Position numbers and translations under genes: made by a program. 64,000 nt of DNA from Sulfuricurvum kujiense DSM 16994 (GTDB lineage: Bacteria > Campylobacterota > Campylobacteria > Campylobacterales > Sulfurimonadaceae). Where the stretch lies: NCBI RefSeq assembly GCF_000183725.1, contig NC_014762.1, forward strand, positions 1-64,000. The letters are read 5' to 3'. Of this stretch, positions 1 to 11,040 are shown piece by piece. The notes under the pieces were generated by a model that was not told the DNA's origin, ran no database searches, and saw nothing but the letters and a program-made list of their open reading frames with translations. Numbering within the stretch: the first letter of the stretch is position 1; every line of letters begins with the position of its first letter.

Positions 1-33
1 TAATTTGATCCTAATTATAGGGAAAAATCGGTA

Positions 34-55
34 TTATTCACAAATACTATTCACA
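34..55 (+). promoter_or_regulatory. Two DnaA-box-like repeats upstream of dnaA
   Basis: TATTCACA occurs at 35-42 and again at 48-55, a 13-bp spacing, just before the dnaA start. TTCACA-core boxes are the form known for DnaA of Campylobacterota. They could belong to a bipartite origin, as in Helicobacter, or serve dnaA autoregulation. The true upstream region lies outside the window. Confidence 0.6.
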
Positions 56-69
56 GGGTAAGGGTAAAG

Positions 70-1398
70 ATGAATTCAATCGGTAAACAGGTTTTAAATG
101 CTCTCAAAGGGGAGATCAATGAGATCGATTACCAACGCTATATTAAACAGCTAACGTATGACGAAGCCGAATCCAAAAGCAATATAGCGGTTTTTCGTGC
201 TCCTAATACCCTTATAGCCAACTGGGTACGGACAAAATTTGCCGATAAAATCGCTCATCTTTTTGAAATTAAAACCAATGTAAAACCTACTGTATCGATT
301 TTAATACAATCTACTTCCGTTCAATCTTCGGTACAAAATACCGTAGCCGTACCTAATATCGAACGCCCGGGCGGATCACTGCTTAACCCCTCGTTTACTT
401 TTCAAAACTTTGTTGTGGGCGATTCCAATAATTTTGCCTTTATCGCAGCCAAAAACGTGAGTGAAAAACCGGGGGTCGTTTACAATCCCCTCTTTATCTA
501 CGGCGGTGTAGGACTGGGAAAAACCCATTTGATGCAATCGGTCGGAAATGTAATGCTATCCCAAGGAAAAACGGTTATTTATACTTCCGTAGAGCAGTTT
601 CTAAACGATTTTACCCGCCATCTCAGCAACCGGACCATGGATCGTTTTAAAGATAAATACCGCAAATGTGATTTACTCCTTATCGACGATATCCAGTTTT
701 TAAGTAATAAAAACCAAATACAGGAAGAGTTTTTCCATACGTTTGATGCCCTTCGAAACGAAAACAAGCAGATCATTATTACTTCCGATAAACCTCCTAA
801 AAAAATCGGAGGTCTAGAAGAGCGCTTGAAAAGCCGTTTTGAATCGGGTCTCGTAGCCGATATCCAGCCTCCTGAACTCGAAACCAAAATCGAGATCATC
901 AAGAAAAAATGTGAAATCAACCGTGTTAAACTCGATCGCGAAGTTATTAATTATGTTGCAACCATTATTGAAAACAATACCCGCGAAATCGAAGGAATCC
1001 TCTCAAAACTCAATGCCTATTCACAATTGATGGGTGTCGATATCACGATCGAATTTGCGCGTAATGTCCTTAAAGAGCAGATGGCTGAAAAACGGAGCAA
1101 TATCACCACCGATCTCATTATGGATACCGTTGCCAAAGAGCTTAATATCAAACCGAGTGAAATACGCTCCAAAAGCCGTAATAGCAATATCGTATATGCA
1201 CGCCGAATCGCTATTTATCTCTCCCGTACCCTTACTCCGAATTCTATGCCTCAATTGGCTCAGTATTTCGGAATGAAAGATCATACGGCCGTCAGCCATA
1301 CCATGAAAAAAATTCAGGAACTGATGAAAAACGACGAAGATTTCCGCGTTAAAATAGAAGAACTTTCCAATAAAGTTTCTGTTGCCACTCCGGAATAA
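70..1398 (+). CDS. dnaA: Chromosomal replication initiator DnaA
   Basis: Binds DnaA boxes at oriC, oligomerises with ATP and opens the duplex for replisome loading. The 442-residue product has the N-terminal DnaB-interaction domain (about 1-90), an AAA+ core with Walker A GGVGLGKTH at 145-153 and Walker B LLLIDD near 202-207, and the C-terminal DNA-binding signature DHTAVSHT from residue 404. Length is normal for the family. The ATG follows a GGTAAGGG-like ribosome site. It is the first gene of the window and is followed by the likely origin and dnaN, the classical dnaA-dnaN arrangement. Confidence 0.98.
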   Translation: MNSIGKQVLNALKGEINEIDYQRYIKQLTYDEAESKSNIAVFRAPNTLIANWVRTKFADKIAHLFEIKTNVKPTVSILIQSTSVQSSVQNTVAVPNIERPGGSLLNPSFTFQNFVVGDSNNFAFIAAKNVSEKPGVVYNPLFIYGGVGLGKTHLMQSVGNVMLSQGKTVIYTSVEQFLNDFTRHLSNRTMDRFKDKYRKCDLLLIDDIQFLSNKNQIQEEFFHTFDALRNENKQIIITSDKPPKKIGGLEERLKSRFESGLVADIQPPELETKIEIIKKKCEINRVKLDREVINYVATIIENNTREIEGILSKLNAYSQLMGVDITIEFARNVLKEQMAEKRSNITTDLIMDTVAKELNIKPSEIRSKSRNSNIVYARRIAIYLSRTLTPNSMPQLAQYFGMKDHTAVSHTMKKIQELMKNDEDFRVKIEELSNKVSVATPE

Positions 1399-1431
1399 CG
1401 TTTTGTGTTTGTAAAGGCTATTTAAAAAAGA

Positions 1432-1437
1432 TATAAT
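1432..1437 (+). promoter_or_regulatory. Probable -10 box for dnaN
   Basis: TATAAT at 1432-1437 lies in the dnaA-dnaN gap and precedes the DnaA boxes, so transcription from it would run through the putative origin into dnaN. No good -35 is evident. Confidence 0.45.
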
Positions 1438-1445
1438 TCGTACAC

Positions 1446-1592
1446 AAGTGAATAGATGTGAATGAAAGAAAATAGGTTCATCACATCGCAAAAGCAGGAG
1501 AGATGGGTGTTTTGAGGGTGTTTTCACCCATTCACACCCCCTTATTACTAACTACTACAATTAATGCTTATATATAATAAAAGGAGTCTTTT
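1446..1592 (+). other. Putative origin of replication (oriC) with DnaA-trio element
   Basis: The dnaA-dnaN gap holds reversed DnaA boxes (TGTGAATGA at 1457-1465, the complement of the Helicobacter-type TCATTCACA; a weaker one at 1448-1454) and two direct boxes, TTTTCACC at 1521-1528 and ATTCACA at 1530-1536. A C-run follows, then TTATTACTAACTACTACAAT at 1542-1561. Read on the opposite strand this gives TAG/TAG/TTA/GTA triplets, like the DnaA-trio described in Bacillus subtilis. An AT-rich stretch follows to the dnaN ribosome site. The order box, C-run, trio, AT-rich region matches a basal unwinding system. Confidence 0.75.
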
Positions 1593-2660
1593 ATGAAAAT
1601 TACCGTTGACAAGTCGGTTTTGGAAAATATCCTTCTGCATCTACAACCTTTTTTAGAAAAAAAAGATACATCGCAAATCACATCCCATATTCTCCTTTCG
1701 ACAGACGGAAGAACTCTCTATGCCAAAGCGACCGATTATGAAATCGGACTCATCATTCAGACAAATTCCGTTAATGTTGAAGAACCCGGCTCATTAACAG
1801 CAAACGGAAAAAAACTTCTCGATATTATCCGCATTTTAAAAGATGAAGAAATTGAGCTGACTCTGGATAAAGATACCCTTCATATTAGACAAAAACGCTC
1901 AAACTTCAAACTCCCTACCTATAAAAGCTCAGAATTTCCTGCTTTCCCGACTACAGACGGAAAACCTAATATCGCGATTAATTCTCATCTCTTAATTGAA
2001 TCATTGAAAAAAATCACCCCTGCTGCCGATACCAATAACCCGAAATTCGAACTTAACGGTGCATTGATCGATATTAAAAATAATCAAATCAATTTTGTTT
2101 CTACCGATACACGTCGTCTTGCACTCGTTCATATTGACAGCCAAAACGACCATGAACTTTCAATCATTGTCCCTAAAAAAGCGATTATTGAAATTCAAAA
2201 ACTTTTTGCCGACAACATTGAAATCTTTTACGACAATACCCATCTCGTTATCAAATCGGAAGATTCTCTTTTTTATACCAAACTGATTAACGGAAAATTT
2301 CCCGATTACAGCCGAATCATCCCTAAAGAAGCCCAACGGACGATTGTTCTGCCGAAAAGCGTTATTGTCACCGCTATCAAACAGATTACGACTATTTCCA
2401 ATGATTTGAAATTAACATTCCAAAGCGATTCAATACTGTTTGAAAGTTTGAGCGATGATAACATCGAAGCAAAAACGACCGTTGAAATAGAAAACGGATT
2501 TGAATCTCCGTTTATTTTGGCTATCAACAGCCGCTATATTTTGGATTTTTTATCCCAAGTCAATGCTACAGAATTCACTCTCGAAGCCAATGAATCAAAT
2601 CAACCGTTTGTTTTAAAAGATCAAAATTTTAAAACCATCGTTATGCCGATCGTTATCTAA
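1593..2660 (+). CDS. dnaN: DNA polymerase III sliding clamp, beta subunit
   Basis: Ring-shaped processivity factor that tethers DNA polymerase III and repair enzymes to DNA. The 355-residue protein matches the beta-clamp over its whole length (three repeated clamp folds, about 120 residues each) and ends in the typical hydrophobic C-terminus IVMPIVI, close to the usual MPMRL-type ending. It is slightly shorter than the 366-residue Escherichia coli protein. An AAGGAG ribosome site stands 6 bases before the ATG. It lies directly downstream of the putative oriC. Confidence 0.96.
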   Translation: MKITVDKSVLENILLHLQPFLEKKDTSQITSHILLSTDGRTLYAKATDYEIGLIIQTNSVNVEEPGSLTANGKKLLDIIRILKDEEIELTLDKDTLHIRQKRSNFKLPTYKSSEFPAFPTTDGKPNIAINSHLLIESLKKITPAADTNNPKFELNGALIDIKNNQINFVSTDTRRLALVHIDSQNDHELSIIVPKKAIIEIQKLFADNIEIFYDNTHLVIKSEDSLFYTKLINGKFPDYSRIIPKEAQRTIVLPKSVIVTAIKQITTISNDLKLTFQSDSILFESLSDDNIEAKTTVEIENGFESPFILAINSRYILDFLSQVNATEFTLEANESNQPFVLKDQNFKTIVMPIVI

Positions 2661-2663
2661 ATT

Positions 2664-2810
2664 TAACGCAAAGGAATTCATCCCTTTCAAGGAAACATCG
2701 CTATGCGAGCGGTATCCTTGTTTTGGCTACGCTAACGCTGAGTTCCACCCAAAGGGCACTTCGTCTTCAGCAGAGAGCTCGTATACAGTAAACCGCACTC
2801 GCTTCTATTT
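2664..2810. repeat. Dispersed hairpin repeat, copy 1 (type B)
   Basis: Intergenic copy of a family seen at seven sites in this window. It starts AACGCAAAGGAATTC and contains the family core GGCTACGCTAACGCTG at about 2738-2753, preceded by TATCCTTGTTTT, a string also found in the copy at 48 kb. Several short inverted repeats suggest a folded transcript. It fills most of the dnaN-gyrB gap. Confidence 0.6.
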
Positions 2811-2852
2811 TCACAAACTTTCTATAAAACCTATTTTTTAGTTTAACTACGG

Positions 2853-2858
2853 TAAAAT
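2853..2858 (+). promoter_or_regulatory. Probable -10 box for gyrB
   Basis: TAAAAT at 2853-2858, about 35 bases before the gyrB ATG. It follows the repeat element, so gyrB can have its own promoter. The -35 is not convincing. Confidence 0.35.
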
Positions 2859-2860
2859 AA

Positions 2861-5209
<2,349 letters not shown>

Positions 5210-5215
5210 TTTTTA

Positions 5216-6619
5216 ATGACCTACACCGAACAAAAAGAGAGAGAGCACCGCTTTGCCTTGGCATTGCGGATGGGATTGCCTATCTTTTTTTTGAGTTCGG
5301 TTACCCTTTTTGCCCTTTTCTCCCAAACCTATACTTCTCTCGCTTCTTTAATCGTGTTGTCCATATCGCTGCTCGGGATCATGATCTATTTTATTTTTTA
5401 CCTCATTTATCAAAGTGCCCATGAGACGATTACCGATCCGACGACTTATGCATTTACCTCAGAATATTTTTTTAAATTAGGCTCAAAAGCGCTCCTCAAA
5501 AATACGCAAACCGTCATGATGATCAGCGTTGAGAATTTATGGTCTATCAATGAGCGCTACGGTATTAAAAACGGGGATAAAGCGCTCCAAAATACCGTAA
5601 AAAAGCTGGATCGGTTTTTCCGAGACAAAGGGTATGACAAACTTCCGATAGGGCGTTATAAAGGGGGTGACTTTTTAGCCTTTTTGCCGGGAGAAAAAGA
5701 GCAGTATAGAGTATTGATCGAGCTGTTTTTGTCCAAATACGAAAATCACATCGATAATGAGATTGAAATAAGAGTCGGGATCGTAATGGTAGATTCGCGC
5801 CTCTCGAATAATATGGAACTTTTGACAAGCCGTTTGTATGAACTTCATAACGATCGGTTAACAGCAGAAAAAGAGGAATTTTATTCAATCAACGAACTCG
5901 AACATGAAATACTTGAGGCATTGGAACATAAACGCATTTCGATCGGATTTTGGCCGGTATGCTGCGATGATGACATGTTTGACACGTCGGTGAAATTAAT
6001 TGATTCCGAGGGGAGGCTGATTCATCAAAGCCGTTATATTCCCGTACTCAACCGACTCAATAAGATGCGTTTTCTGGAGAGTGACGTACTTGAAAAAATA
6101 GGGGCATTATGCAATGAGAAAAATCAAAATATAGTGTTAACTATCTCTCCCGTTACATTGCGGAATCCCCATTTTTTCGAGCATGCTCTCACTTTATTCG
6201 AACGTTATCCGAAAGCGCGGAATAAAATAACATTGTTGTTTGAAGAGAGGGAGTATTGTCATCAGCTAGAACGTTTTTCACAGCAAATAGCCCATTATCG
6301 CAAAGCCGGATATAAAATCGCTCTGGATCGTTTGGGCGGCTATCAGACAACCCTTTTATATCTCAAAGAGCTTGAGATAGATATTGTCCGTTTCGATTCT
6401 CTTTACAGCCGAAACATAAAAAAAGCGGGGTATCAGAATATTATTCAGGGGCTGAATCTCAGTGCCCATCTGTGCGGTGCGAAAACATGGATGTCGATGA
6501 TTGAAGACTCAAATAGCGACCAGCTTTGCCAATCGCTTAAAATTAATTATCGGCAGGGAAATTATCTGGGTAAAATTTTAACACTGGACGACATTACTAA
6601 AAAGGAAACAAATATATGA
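5216..6619 (+). CDS. Membrane protein with degenerate GGDEF and EAL domains
   Basis: A 467-residue protein with two N-terminal membrane helices (about 16-35 and 39-65), a diguanylate-cyclase-like domain (about 75-225) and a phosphodiesterase-like domain (about 235-460). The GGDEF signature is replaced by KGGDF near residue 150. The EAL motif is absent, its position reading FWPVCC. The later region IALDRLGGYQTTLLYLKEL aligns with the usual IALDDFGTGYSSL but lacks the paired metal-binding acids. I infer a non-enzymatic sensor or scaffold, perhaps nucleotide-binding. It is tightly packed between gyrB (6-base gap) and queF (4-base overlap). Confidence 0.8.
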   Translation: MTYTEQKEREHRFALALRMGLPIFFLSSVTLFALFSQTYTSLASLIVLSISLLGIMIYFIFYLIYQSAHETITDPTTYAFTSEYFFKLGSKALLKNTQTVMMISVENLWSINERYGIKNGDKALQNTVKKLDRFFRDKGYDKLPIGRYKGGDFLAFLPGEKEQYRVLIELFLSKYENHIDNEIEIRVGIVMVDSRLSNNMELLTSRLYELHNDRLTAEKEEFYSINELEHEILEALEHKRISIGFWPVCCDDDMFDTSVKLIDSEGRLIHQSRYIPVLNRLNKMRFLESDVLEKIGALCNEKNQNIVLTISPVTLRNPHFFEHALTLFERYPKARNKITLLFEEREYCHQLERFSQQIAHYRKAGYKIALDRLGGYQTTLLYLKELEIDIVRFDSLYSRNIKKAGYQNIIQGLNLSAHLCGAKTWMSMIEDSNSDQLCQSLKINYRQGNYLGKILTLDDITKKETNI

Positions 6620-7005
6620 AATACGGCGAGCAGATAGTCGAAAATTTCGATGTAGAAAAAGATTTTGAGATTTGGCCTAACCAGCATGAGCGCGATTATG
6701 TCATAAAAGTAACGTTACCCGAATTTACCTGTCTTTGTCCGCGCAGCGGATATCCCGATTTTGCAACGATTTATGTCGAATATACTCCGGATAAATGGGT
6801 TGCTGAACTCAAAGCTATCAAACTGTACATTAATTCGTTCAGAAACCGCCATATTTCGCACGAAAACAGTGCAAACGAGATTTACAGCGTCTTTGAACAG
6901 AAAATCGCTCCTAAGCGCTTAAAAGTGGTTGCAGACTATTATCCGCGCGGAAATGTTCATACGGTCGTGGAAATCGATAGTGAAAAGATGGTAAAAGAGA
7001 AGTAA
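6616..7005 (+). CDS. queF: NADPH-dependent preQ0 reductase QueF
   Basis: Reduces 7-cyano-7-deazaguanine (preQ0) to preQ1 in queuosine biosynthesis. At 129 residues it is the short, unimodular form. The catalytic cysteine is C41 in CLCPRSGYPDFA and the proton donor is D48, with the same 7-residue spacing as Cys55/Asp62 in B. subtilis QueF. The NADPH-binding stretch follows around ELKAIKLYINSFRNRHISHE. The ATG overlaps the stop of the preceding GGDEF/EAL-like gene. No preQ1 riboswitch is evident upstream, as expected for a gene inside an operon. Confidence 0.96.
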   Translation: MKYGEQIVENFDVEKDFEIWPNQHERDYVIKVTLPEFTCLCPRSGYPDFATIYVEYTPDKWVAELKAIKLYINSFRNRHISHENSANEIYSVFEQKIAPKRLKVVADYYPRGNVHTVVEIDSEKMVKEK

Positions 7006-7024
7006 TTCGAAAGAAGAAGAATGC

Positions 7025-7049
7025 ATATAAAGGGAAAAACCCTTTATAT
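7025..7049. terminator. Bidirectional terminator between queF and pstB
   Basis: Perfect 10-bp inverted repeat, ATATAAAGGG (7025-7034) and CCCTTTATAT (7040-7049), with a 5-base A loop. It lies between the convergent queF (+) and pstB (-) genes and can serve both. Confidence 0.75.
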
Positions 7050-7834
7050 CAACCGAATTTACCGGTGATATATTCTTGGGTAAGTTTCTCTTTCGGGGTG
7101 ACAAACAGCTCTTCGGTGTGTCCTAATTCAATCAATTCTCCCAGATACATAAATCCTGTATAGTCGCTGACACGTGCCGCCTGCTGCATATTGTGGGTAA
7201 CGATGATGATCGAAACGCGTTCTTTCAACTCAATAACAAGTTTTTCGATCCCCTGTGTCGAAATAGGATCAAGTGCCGAGGTCGGTTCGTCGAATAACAA
7301 AACTTCCGGCTCAACCGCGATGGCGCGGGCGATACATAAACGCTGCTGTTGTCCTCCTGAGAGGCCGTTTGCATCGTTTTTGAGGCGGTCGCTGACCTCT
7401 TTCCATAATGCGGCGTCCTGAAGCGCTTTTTCGACACGTCCTTCAAGCTCCGTTTTGTTTTTAATACCTTGCAAACGCATTCCGTAAGCGACATTGTCAA
7501 AAATAGACATCGGAAATGCGGTCGGTTTTTGGAAAATCATCCCGATTTTAGTCCGCAAAAAGATAAGATCTTCTTTCGGATTCAAAATATTGCGCCCTTC
7601 AAATTCGATTTCTCCGTTGTAGGTATTGCCGGGATAAAGATCATGCATTCGGTTAAAAGCGCGCAATAGAGTCGTTTTACCACAGCCGGACGGTCCGATA
7701 AGTGCTGTAACGGCATTTTTGGCAATCGGCATCGAAACTTTTTTCAGGCTAGGTGATGACGCACCTTTATAGGTAAATTCAAAATTACGCACATGAAGTG
7801 CACACTCTTCTTTGATATCGATAATGCTTGCCAT
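7049..7834 (-). CDS. pstB: Phosphate ABC transporter ATPase PstB
   Basis: ATP-hydrolysing subunit that powers high-affinity phosphate import through PstA/PstC. The 261-residue protein has Walker [10 protein letters not shown] at 47-55, ABC signature LSGGQ at 158-162, Walker [13 protein letters not shown] around 179-190 and the switch histidine in IVTHNMQQA, a PstB hallmark. Three bases separate it from pstA, so it ends the pstC-pstA-pstB operon, which starts at a Pho-box promoter near 9.57 kb and stops at the hairpin next to the pstB stop codon. Confidence 0.98.
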   Translation of the reverse strand: MASIIDIKEECALHVRNFEFTYKGASSPSLKKVSMPIAKNAVTALIGPSGCGKTTLLRAFNRMHDLYPGNTYNGEIEFEGRNILNPKEDLIFLRTKIGMIFQKPTAFPMSIFDNVAYGMRLQGIKNKTELEGRVEKALQDAALWKEVSDRLKNDANGLSGGQQQRLCIARAIAVEPEVLLFDEPTSALDPISTQGIEKLVIELKERVSIIIVTHNMQQAARVSDYTGFMYLGELIELGHTEELFVTPKEKLTQEYITGKFG

Positions 7835-7837
7835 GGA

Positions 7838-8680
7838 TTATTTCCTTTTTCCCATTAATAAAATAAGTCGTCCCATAATATTGAGACCTAATATAAACAT
7901 CGAGAGGATAAAGGCAGCTGCCCATCCGAGTTGCTGCCAGTCATCATAAGGACTGATCGCATAGTTAAACATTGTTACCGTCAGAGAAGGCATCGCTTCA
8001 TTCAAATCGGTTGTGAAAAAGTTGTCGTTAAACGAGGTAAACAGCAACGGTGCCGTTTCACCGCCGACACGGGCGATACCGAGGAGTACACCGGTCAAAA
8101 TACCCGCTTTAGCTCCGCGATATACGACATCGATTATCACTTTATACTTTGGTGCTCCGAGGGCAAATGCCGCTTCACGAAGGGTCCCGGGTACAAGTTG
8201 AAGCATATCATCGGTCGTGCGCAAAATAACCGGAATCATAATAATGGCCAGAGCGATAGCTCCGGCCCAAGCGCTGAAATGGCCCATAGGCATAACGACG
8301 ACGGCATAGACAAACGCCCCGATAACGATTGAGGGGGCCGACATCATGATATCGGAGATGTCACGGATAGTGTGGGCCAATTTTGAATTTTTGCCGTATT
8401 CGCTCAAATAGGTTCCCGCCATGATACCGAGCGGAACACCGATAAGGGTTGCCAAACCGACAAGGATAAGCTGTCCGATCAGAGCGTGTCTGAGACCGCT
8501 TTCAGCATATCCCGGAGGCGAACCTTCATAAATAAAGATATTCCAGTTCAGGGCATTAACCCCTTTCATAACCAAAACTCCGAGAATCCAGAACAAAAAG
8601 GCAAGGGCAATAATAGCACTTAGTGTCGAGAAAGTTAACGCTATACGGTTGATAATGATCCGTTTTTGTGTAGATGTCAT
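7838..8680 (-). CDS. pstA: Phosphate ABC transporter permease PstA
   Basis: One of two inner-membrane subunits forming the phosphate channel. At 280 residues it has an N-terminal helix (about 12-35) and five further helices, with the ABC permease coupling motif EAAFALGAPKYKVIIDVVYRGAKAGI (about 168-193) that docks on PstB. The ATG overlaps the pstC stop by 4 bases, so the two are translationally coupled. It carries the 'GGETAPLLFT' stretch characteristic of PstA. Confidence 0.97.
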   Translation of the reverse strand: MTSTQKRIIINRIALTFSTLSAIIALAFLFWILGVLVMKGVNALNWNIFIYEGSPPGYAESGLRHALIGQLILVGLATLIGVPLGIMAGTYLSEYGKNSKLAHTIRDISDIMMSAPSIVIGAFVYAVVVMPMGHFSAWAGAIALAIIMIPVILRTTDDMLQLVPGTLREAAFALGAPKYKVIIDVVYRGAKAGILTGVLLGIARVGGETAPLLFTSFNDNFFTTDLNEAMPSLTVTMFNYAISPYDDWQQLGWAAAFILSMFILGLNIMGRLILLMGKRK

Positions 8681-9528
8681 TGTCCTTTCCTCACTTTACG
8701 CAAAAAATAAAATTTTGCGATGGCAATAACGACAAAGCTCATAATGAGCAATGTCAATGCTAATCCGAATAGGCTAGAGAAATAAAGGGAACTGTCGGCT
8801 TCGGTAAACTCATTGGCAAGGGTAACCGGAATCGAAGTCGTCGGATCCATAATTGAGCTCGGGGTGTGATGGACATTCCCCATAACGAACGTAACCGCCA
8901 TTGTCTCACCGATCGCTCGGCCGAGTGCCAGGATAAGAGAACCGATAATACCTGCTTTTGCGTAAGGGATGATGACGTCTTTAATGACATCCCATTGTGT
9001 CCCGCCGAGTGCATAAGCGGATTCTTTGAGAATATCGGGTGTCGTATTCATCGCATCGCGGGTAACGGCAGCCATAAACGGAAGAATCATAATGGCCAAA
9101 ACAATTCCCGCTGCAAGCAGACCAATCCCCATTCCGCCGAAAATATCGCGTAAGATAGGGACGAAGAAAAACAATCCCCACATCCCGTAAATGACCGAGG
9201 GGATAGCGGCAAGGAGCTCAACGCTTACGCCGAAGAATCCTTTGATTTTGTCATGGGCGATTTCGCTCAGAAAGATGGCGACGCCGATCGCAACCGGGAT
9301 AGCCAAAAGCATTGCCAAAAAAGTAGAAGCGACCGAGCCGAATATAGCCGCATAGGCACCGAATTTATCGAGATTCGGCGCCCATTCGTCTTTGGTGATG
9401 AAATCAAAGCCGAAGGTCTGCATCGCTTCGGTGGAGTGATTAAAGAGGACCACAAATATCCATGCGACGATGAATAAAATCAGCAGTGCGCTGGTGCGGG
9501 TCATGTTTAAGAAGATTTTATCAATCAT
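8677..9528 (-). CDS. pstC: Phosphate ABC transporter permease PstC
   Basis: Second channel subunit of the Pst importer, 283 residues from ATG 9528 with six predicted membrane helices and the coupling loop KESAYALGGTQWDVIKDVIIPYAKAGI. A longer reading frame exists from a TTG at 9558, but the Pho-box promoter places its -10 at 9563-9558 and the transcript start near 9551, downstream of that TTG. The ATG at 9528 has an AAGG ribosome site and is therefore the start I choose. First gene of pstC-pstA-pstB. Confidence 0.96.
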   Translation of the reverse strand: MIDKIFLNMTRTSALLILFIVAWIFVVLFNHSTEAMQTFGFDFITKDEWAPNLDKFGAYAAIFGSVASTFLAMLLAIPVAIGVAIFLSEIAHDKIKGFFGVSVELLAAIPSVIYGMWGLFFFVPILRDIFGGMGIGLLAAGIVLAIMILPFMAAVTRDAMNTTPDILKESAYALGGTQWDVIKDVIIPYAKAGIIGSLILALGRAIGETMAVTFVMGNVHHTPSSIMDPTTSIPVTLANEFTEADSSLYFSSLFGLALTLLIMSFVVIAIAKFYFLRKVRKGQ

Positions 9529-9557
9529 GCCTTGCCTTACCTTAAAATAATTTGGCA

Positions 9558-9589
9558 ATTTTATTACATGATCATTACAACACTGTTAC
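9558..9589 (-). promoter_or_regulatory. Pho-box promoter of pstCAB
   Basis: On the minus strand: GTAACA (9589-9584), 5 bases, GTAATG (9578-9573), 9 bases, then TAAAAT as -10 (9563-9558). The two hexamers repeat at 11 bp and sit where the -35 would be. The same spacing occurs before pstS, phoU and the porin, which argues for PhoB binding. Confidence 0.8.
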
Positions 9590-9606
9590 CAAAACCTCTT
9601 TTATTA

Positions 9607-9678
9607 CGACAAAGGAATAAAATCCCTTTGTCTACGCATGAGGCTATGACGTTAAAGCTTGCCTCTTTCGAGGTAGAT
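9607..9678. repeat. Dispersed hairpin repeat, copy 2 (type A)
   Basis: CAAAGGAATAAAATCCCTTTG forms a hairpin, followed by a degenerate core (TCTACGCATGAGGC) and GCCTC-TTTC-GAGGT. It is closely related to the copies at 13.2 and 60.3 kb. It overlaps the last codons of cca, whose stop codon (9652) lies inside the element. Confidence 0.6.
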
Positions 9679-11040
9679 ATTAAGCCATTCCAGTGCTTGA
9701 TCCCGGGTGAAAAACAGTTGATTAAGTTGGGCGTCGTAGGCATCATTCAGGATCGATTTAAAGGCTTCGGAAGGAGGCATTCCCAACGCGATCAGATCGC
9801 GTCCCATCAATAGTGGAACGGGCGGTTCAACTAAAACACCTAATGCTGAAGCTCTCTCATAGAGCCACTCGCCCGCTTCAAAATGTTCAGGGATATTTCC
9901 GACGAAGGCTCTTCCGAAAAAATCGGCTTTTGCAACCAAAATCAGATCACGGATACAGACGTATGTACTCAGACGGAGAATGTCGCTGTCGAGGGCATTT
10001 GAGCGATACAGTTTTCGCGGCCATCCGTGATAACGGATAAGGGGTAAAATACGGCTGATGAGTGTTTTGTCTTCGGTTACCCGTTCCAGCCAGTCTTGGG
10101 CCATTTCAGCTCCGATTTCGGCATGTTTCGGGGCATTGAGAATACCATCGGCGTAAAGAGTCGTATCGGGCTTGCCGATATCGTGCAATAACACGGCTAA
10201 CATCAATATGATATCATCTCTCCACTCTCCGCAACGCAGAGATGCCATCGAATCCAGCGCCATCAGGGTATGGACCCAAACGGAACCTTCGGGATGGGAA
10301 TCTTTTTCCTGGGGAGTTTCTTCTAGCCTGTCAAGAGGGGTAAAAAAACCAAGGGCTCCCATATCACGTAATAATGCCATCCCGATTGAGGGGCGGTTAC
10401 TTTGGAGGAGAAGCTTTTTAAACTCTTCAAAAATACGTTCTTTCGGAAGTTCATTAAGCGCTCCGTTTGCAATCATTTGGCGGCACAGCGCTAACAAGTT
10501 TTTATCGCATGTTAGCTCAAAACGGGCGGTAAACTGTACGGCCCGCAGTACTCGCAGAGGGTCGTCTATAAACGTTTCGGGATCAACGCATCTGAGCCGT
10601 TTGGCTTTTAAATCTTCAACTCCACCGAACGGGTCGAGAAGGGTTTGGGTAAGCGGGTCGTAACCGATGGCGTTAATCGTAAAATCACGTCGGCGTGCCG
10701 CTGCGGAAAAATCGAGATCGCTAAACCATTCCAGCTCAAATCCCTTGTGTCCGAATCCTGATTTGGATTCGGTACGCGGAGGGGAAAAGTCGATGGAGTA
10801 CCCTTCGTAATTGAGTTTTAGAACGCCGAAGCTTTTTCCGTATAGCCCCAATTTTCCGAAAGGGCGAAGGAGGGCTTCGAGCGTTTCCAGGGAAGTTACT
10901 CCGTAAAGCTCGATATCAAGATCGGATGTCGTGTGCCCCGTGAAGAAGTCGCGGACAAATCCGCCGACAAAAATAGGTTTGATCCCGTGATGTGAAAGAT
11001 GTTCAACCAGTCGTACCAAGGGAGGAAATAAAGGGATCAT
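9652..11040 (-). CDS. cca: CCA-adding tRNA nucleotidyltransferase with HD domain
   Basis: Class II nucleotidyltransferase that builds or repairs the tRNA 3' CCA end. The 462-residue protein has the catalytic head GGFVRDFFTGHTTSDLDIELYG (about 22-43, carboxylates in SDLDIE), the RRRDFTINAIGYD motif, and the nucleotide-selecting RVLRAVQFTARF. An HD phosphohydrolase-like domain (LLHDIGKPDT) follows near residue 290. The start overlaps the phoR stop by 4 bases, so cca is expressed with phoB-phoR. The extreme C-terminus runs into an intergenic repeat. Confidence 0.92.
   Translation of the reverse strand: MIPLFPPLVRLVEHLSHHGIKPIFVGGFVRDFFTGHTTSDLDIELYGVTSLETLEALLRPFGKLGLYGKSFGVLKLNYEGYSIDFSPPRTESKSGFGHKGFELEWFSDLDFSAAARRRDFTINAIGYDPLTQTLLDPFGGVEDLKAKRLRCVDPETFIDDPLRVLRAVQFTARFELTCDKNLLALCRQMIANGALNELPKERIFEEFKKLLLQSNRPSIGMALLRDMGALGFFTPLDRLEETPQEKDSHPEGSVWVHTLMALDSMASLRCGEWRDDIILMLAVLLHDIGKPDTTLYADGILNAPKHAEIGAEMAQDWLERVTEDKTLISRILPLIRYHGWPRKLYRSNALDSDILRLSTYVCIRDLILVAKADFFGRAFVGNIPEHFEAGEWLYERASALGVLVEPPVPLLMGRDLIALGMPPSEAFKSILNDAYDAQLNQLFFTRDQALEWLNIYLERGKL

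Noticed and set aside
1021-1527. 168-residue minus-strand ORF over dnaA
   Set aside because: Antisense shadow of dnaA, with no ribosome site and no family features.
5216-6619. Active diguanylate cyclase or phosphodiesterase
   Set aside because: GGDEF and EAL motifs are both degenerate.
9529-9558. Extended PstC start at TTG 9558
   Set aside because: It would lie upstream of the transcription start set by the Pho-box promoter; ATG 9528 has its own ribosome site.
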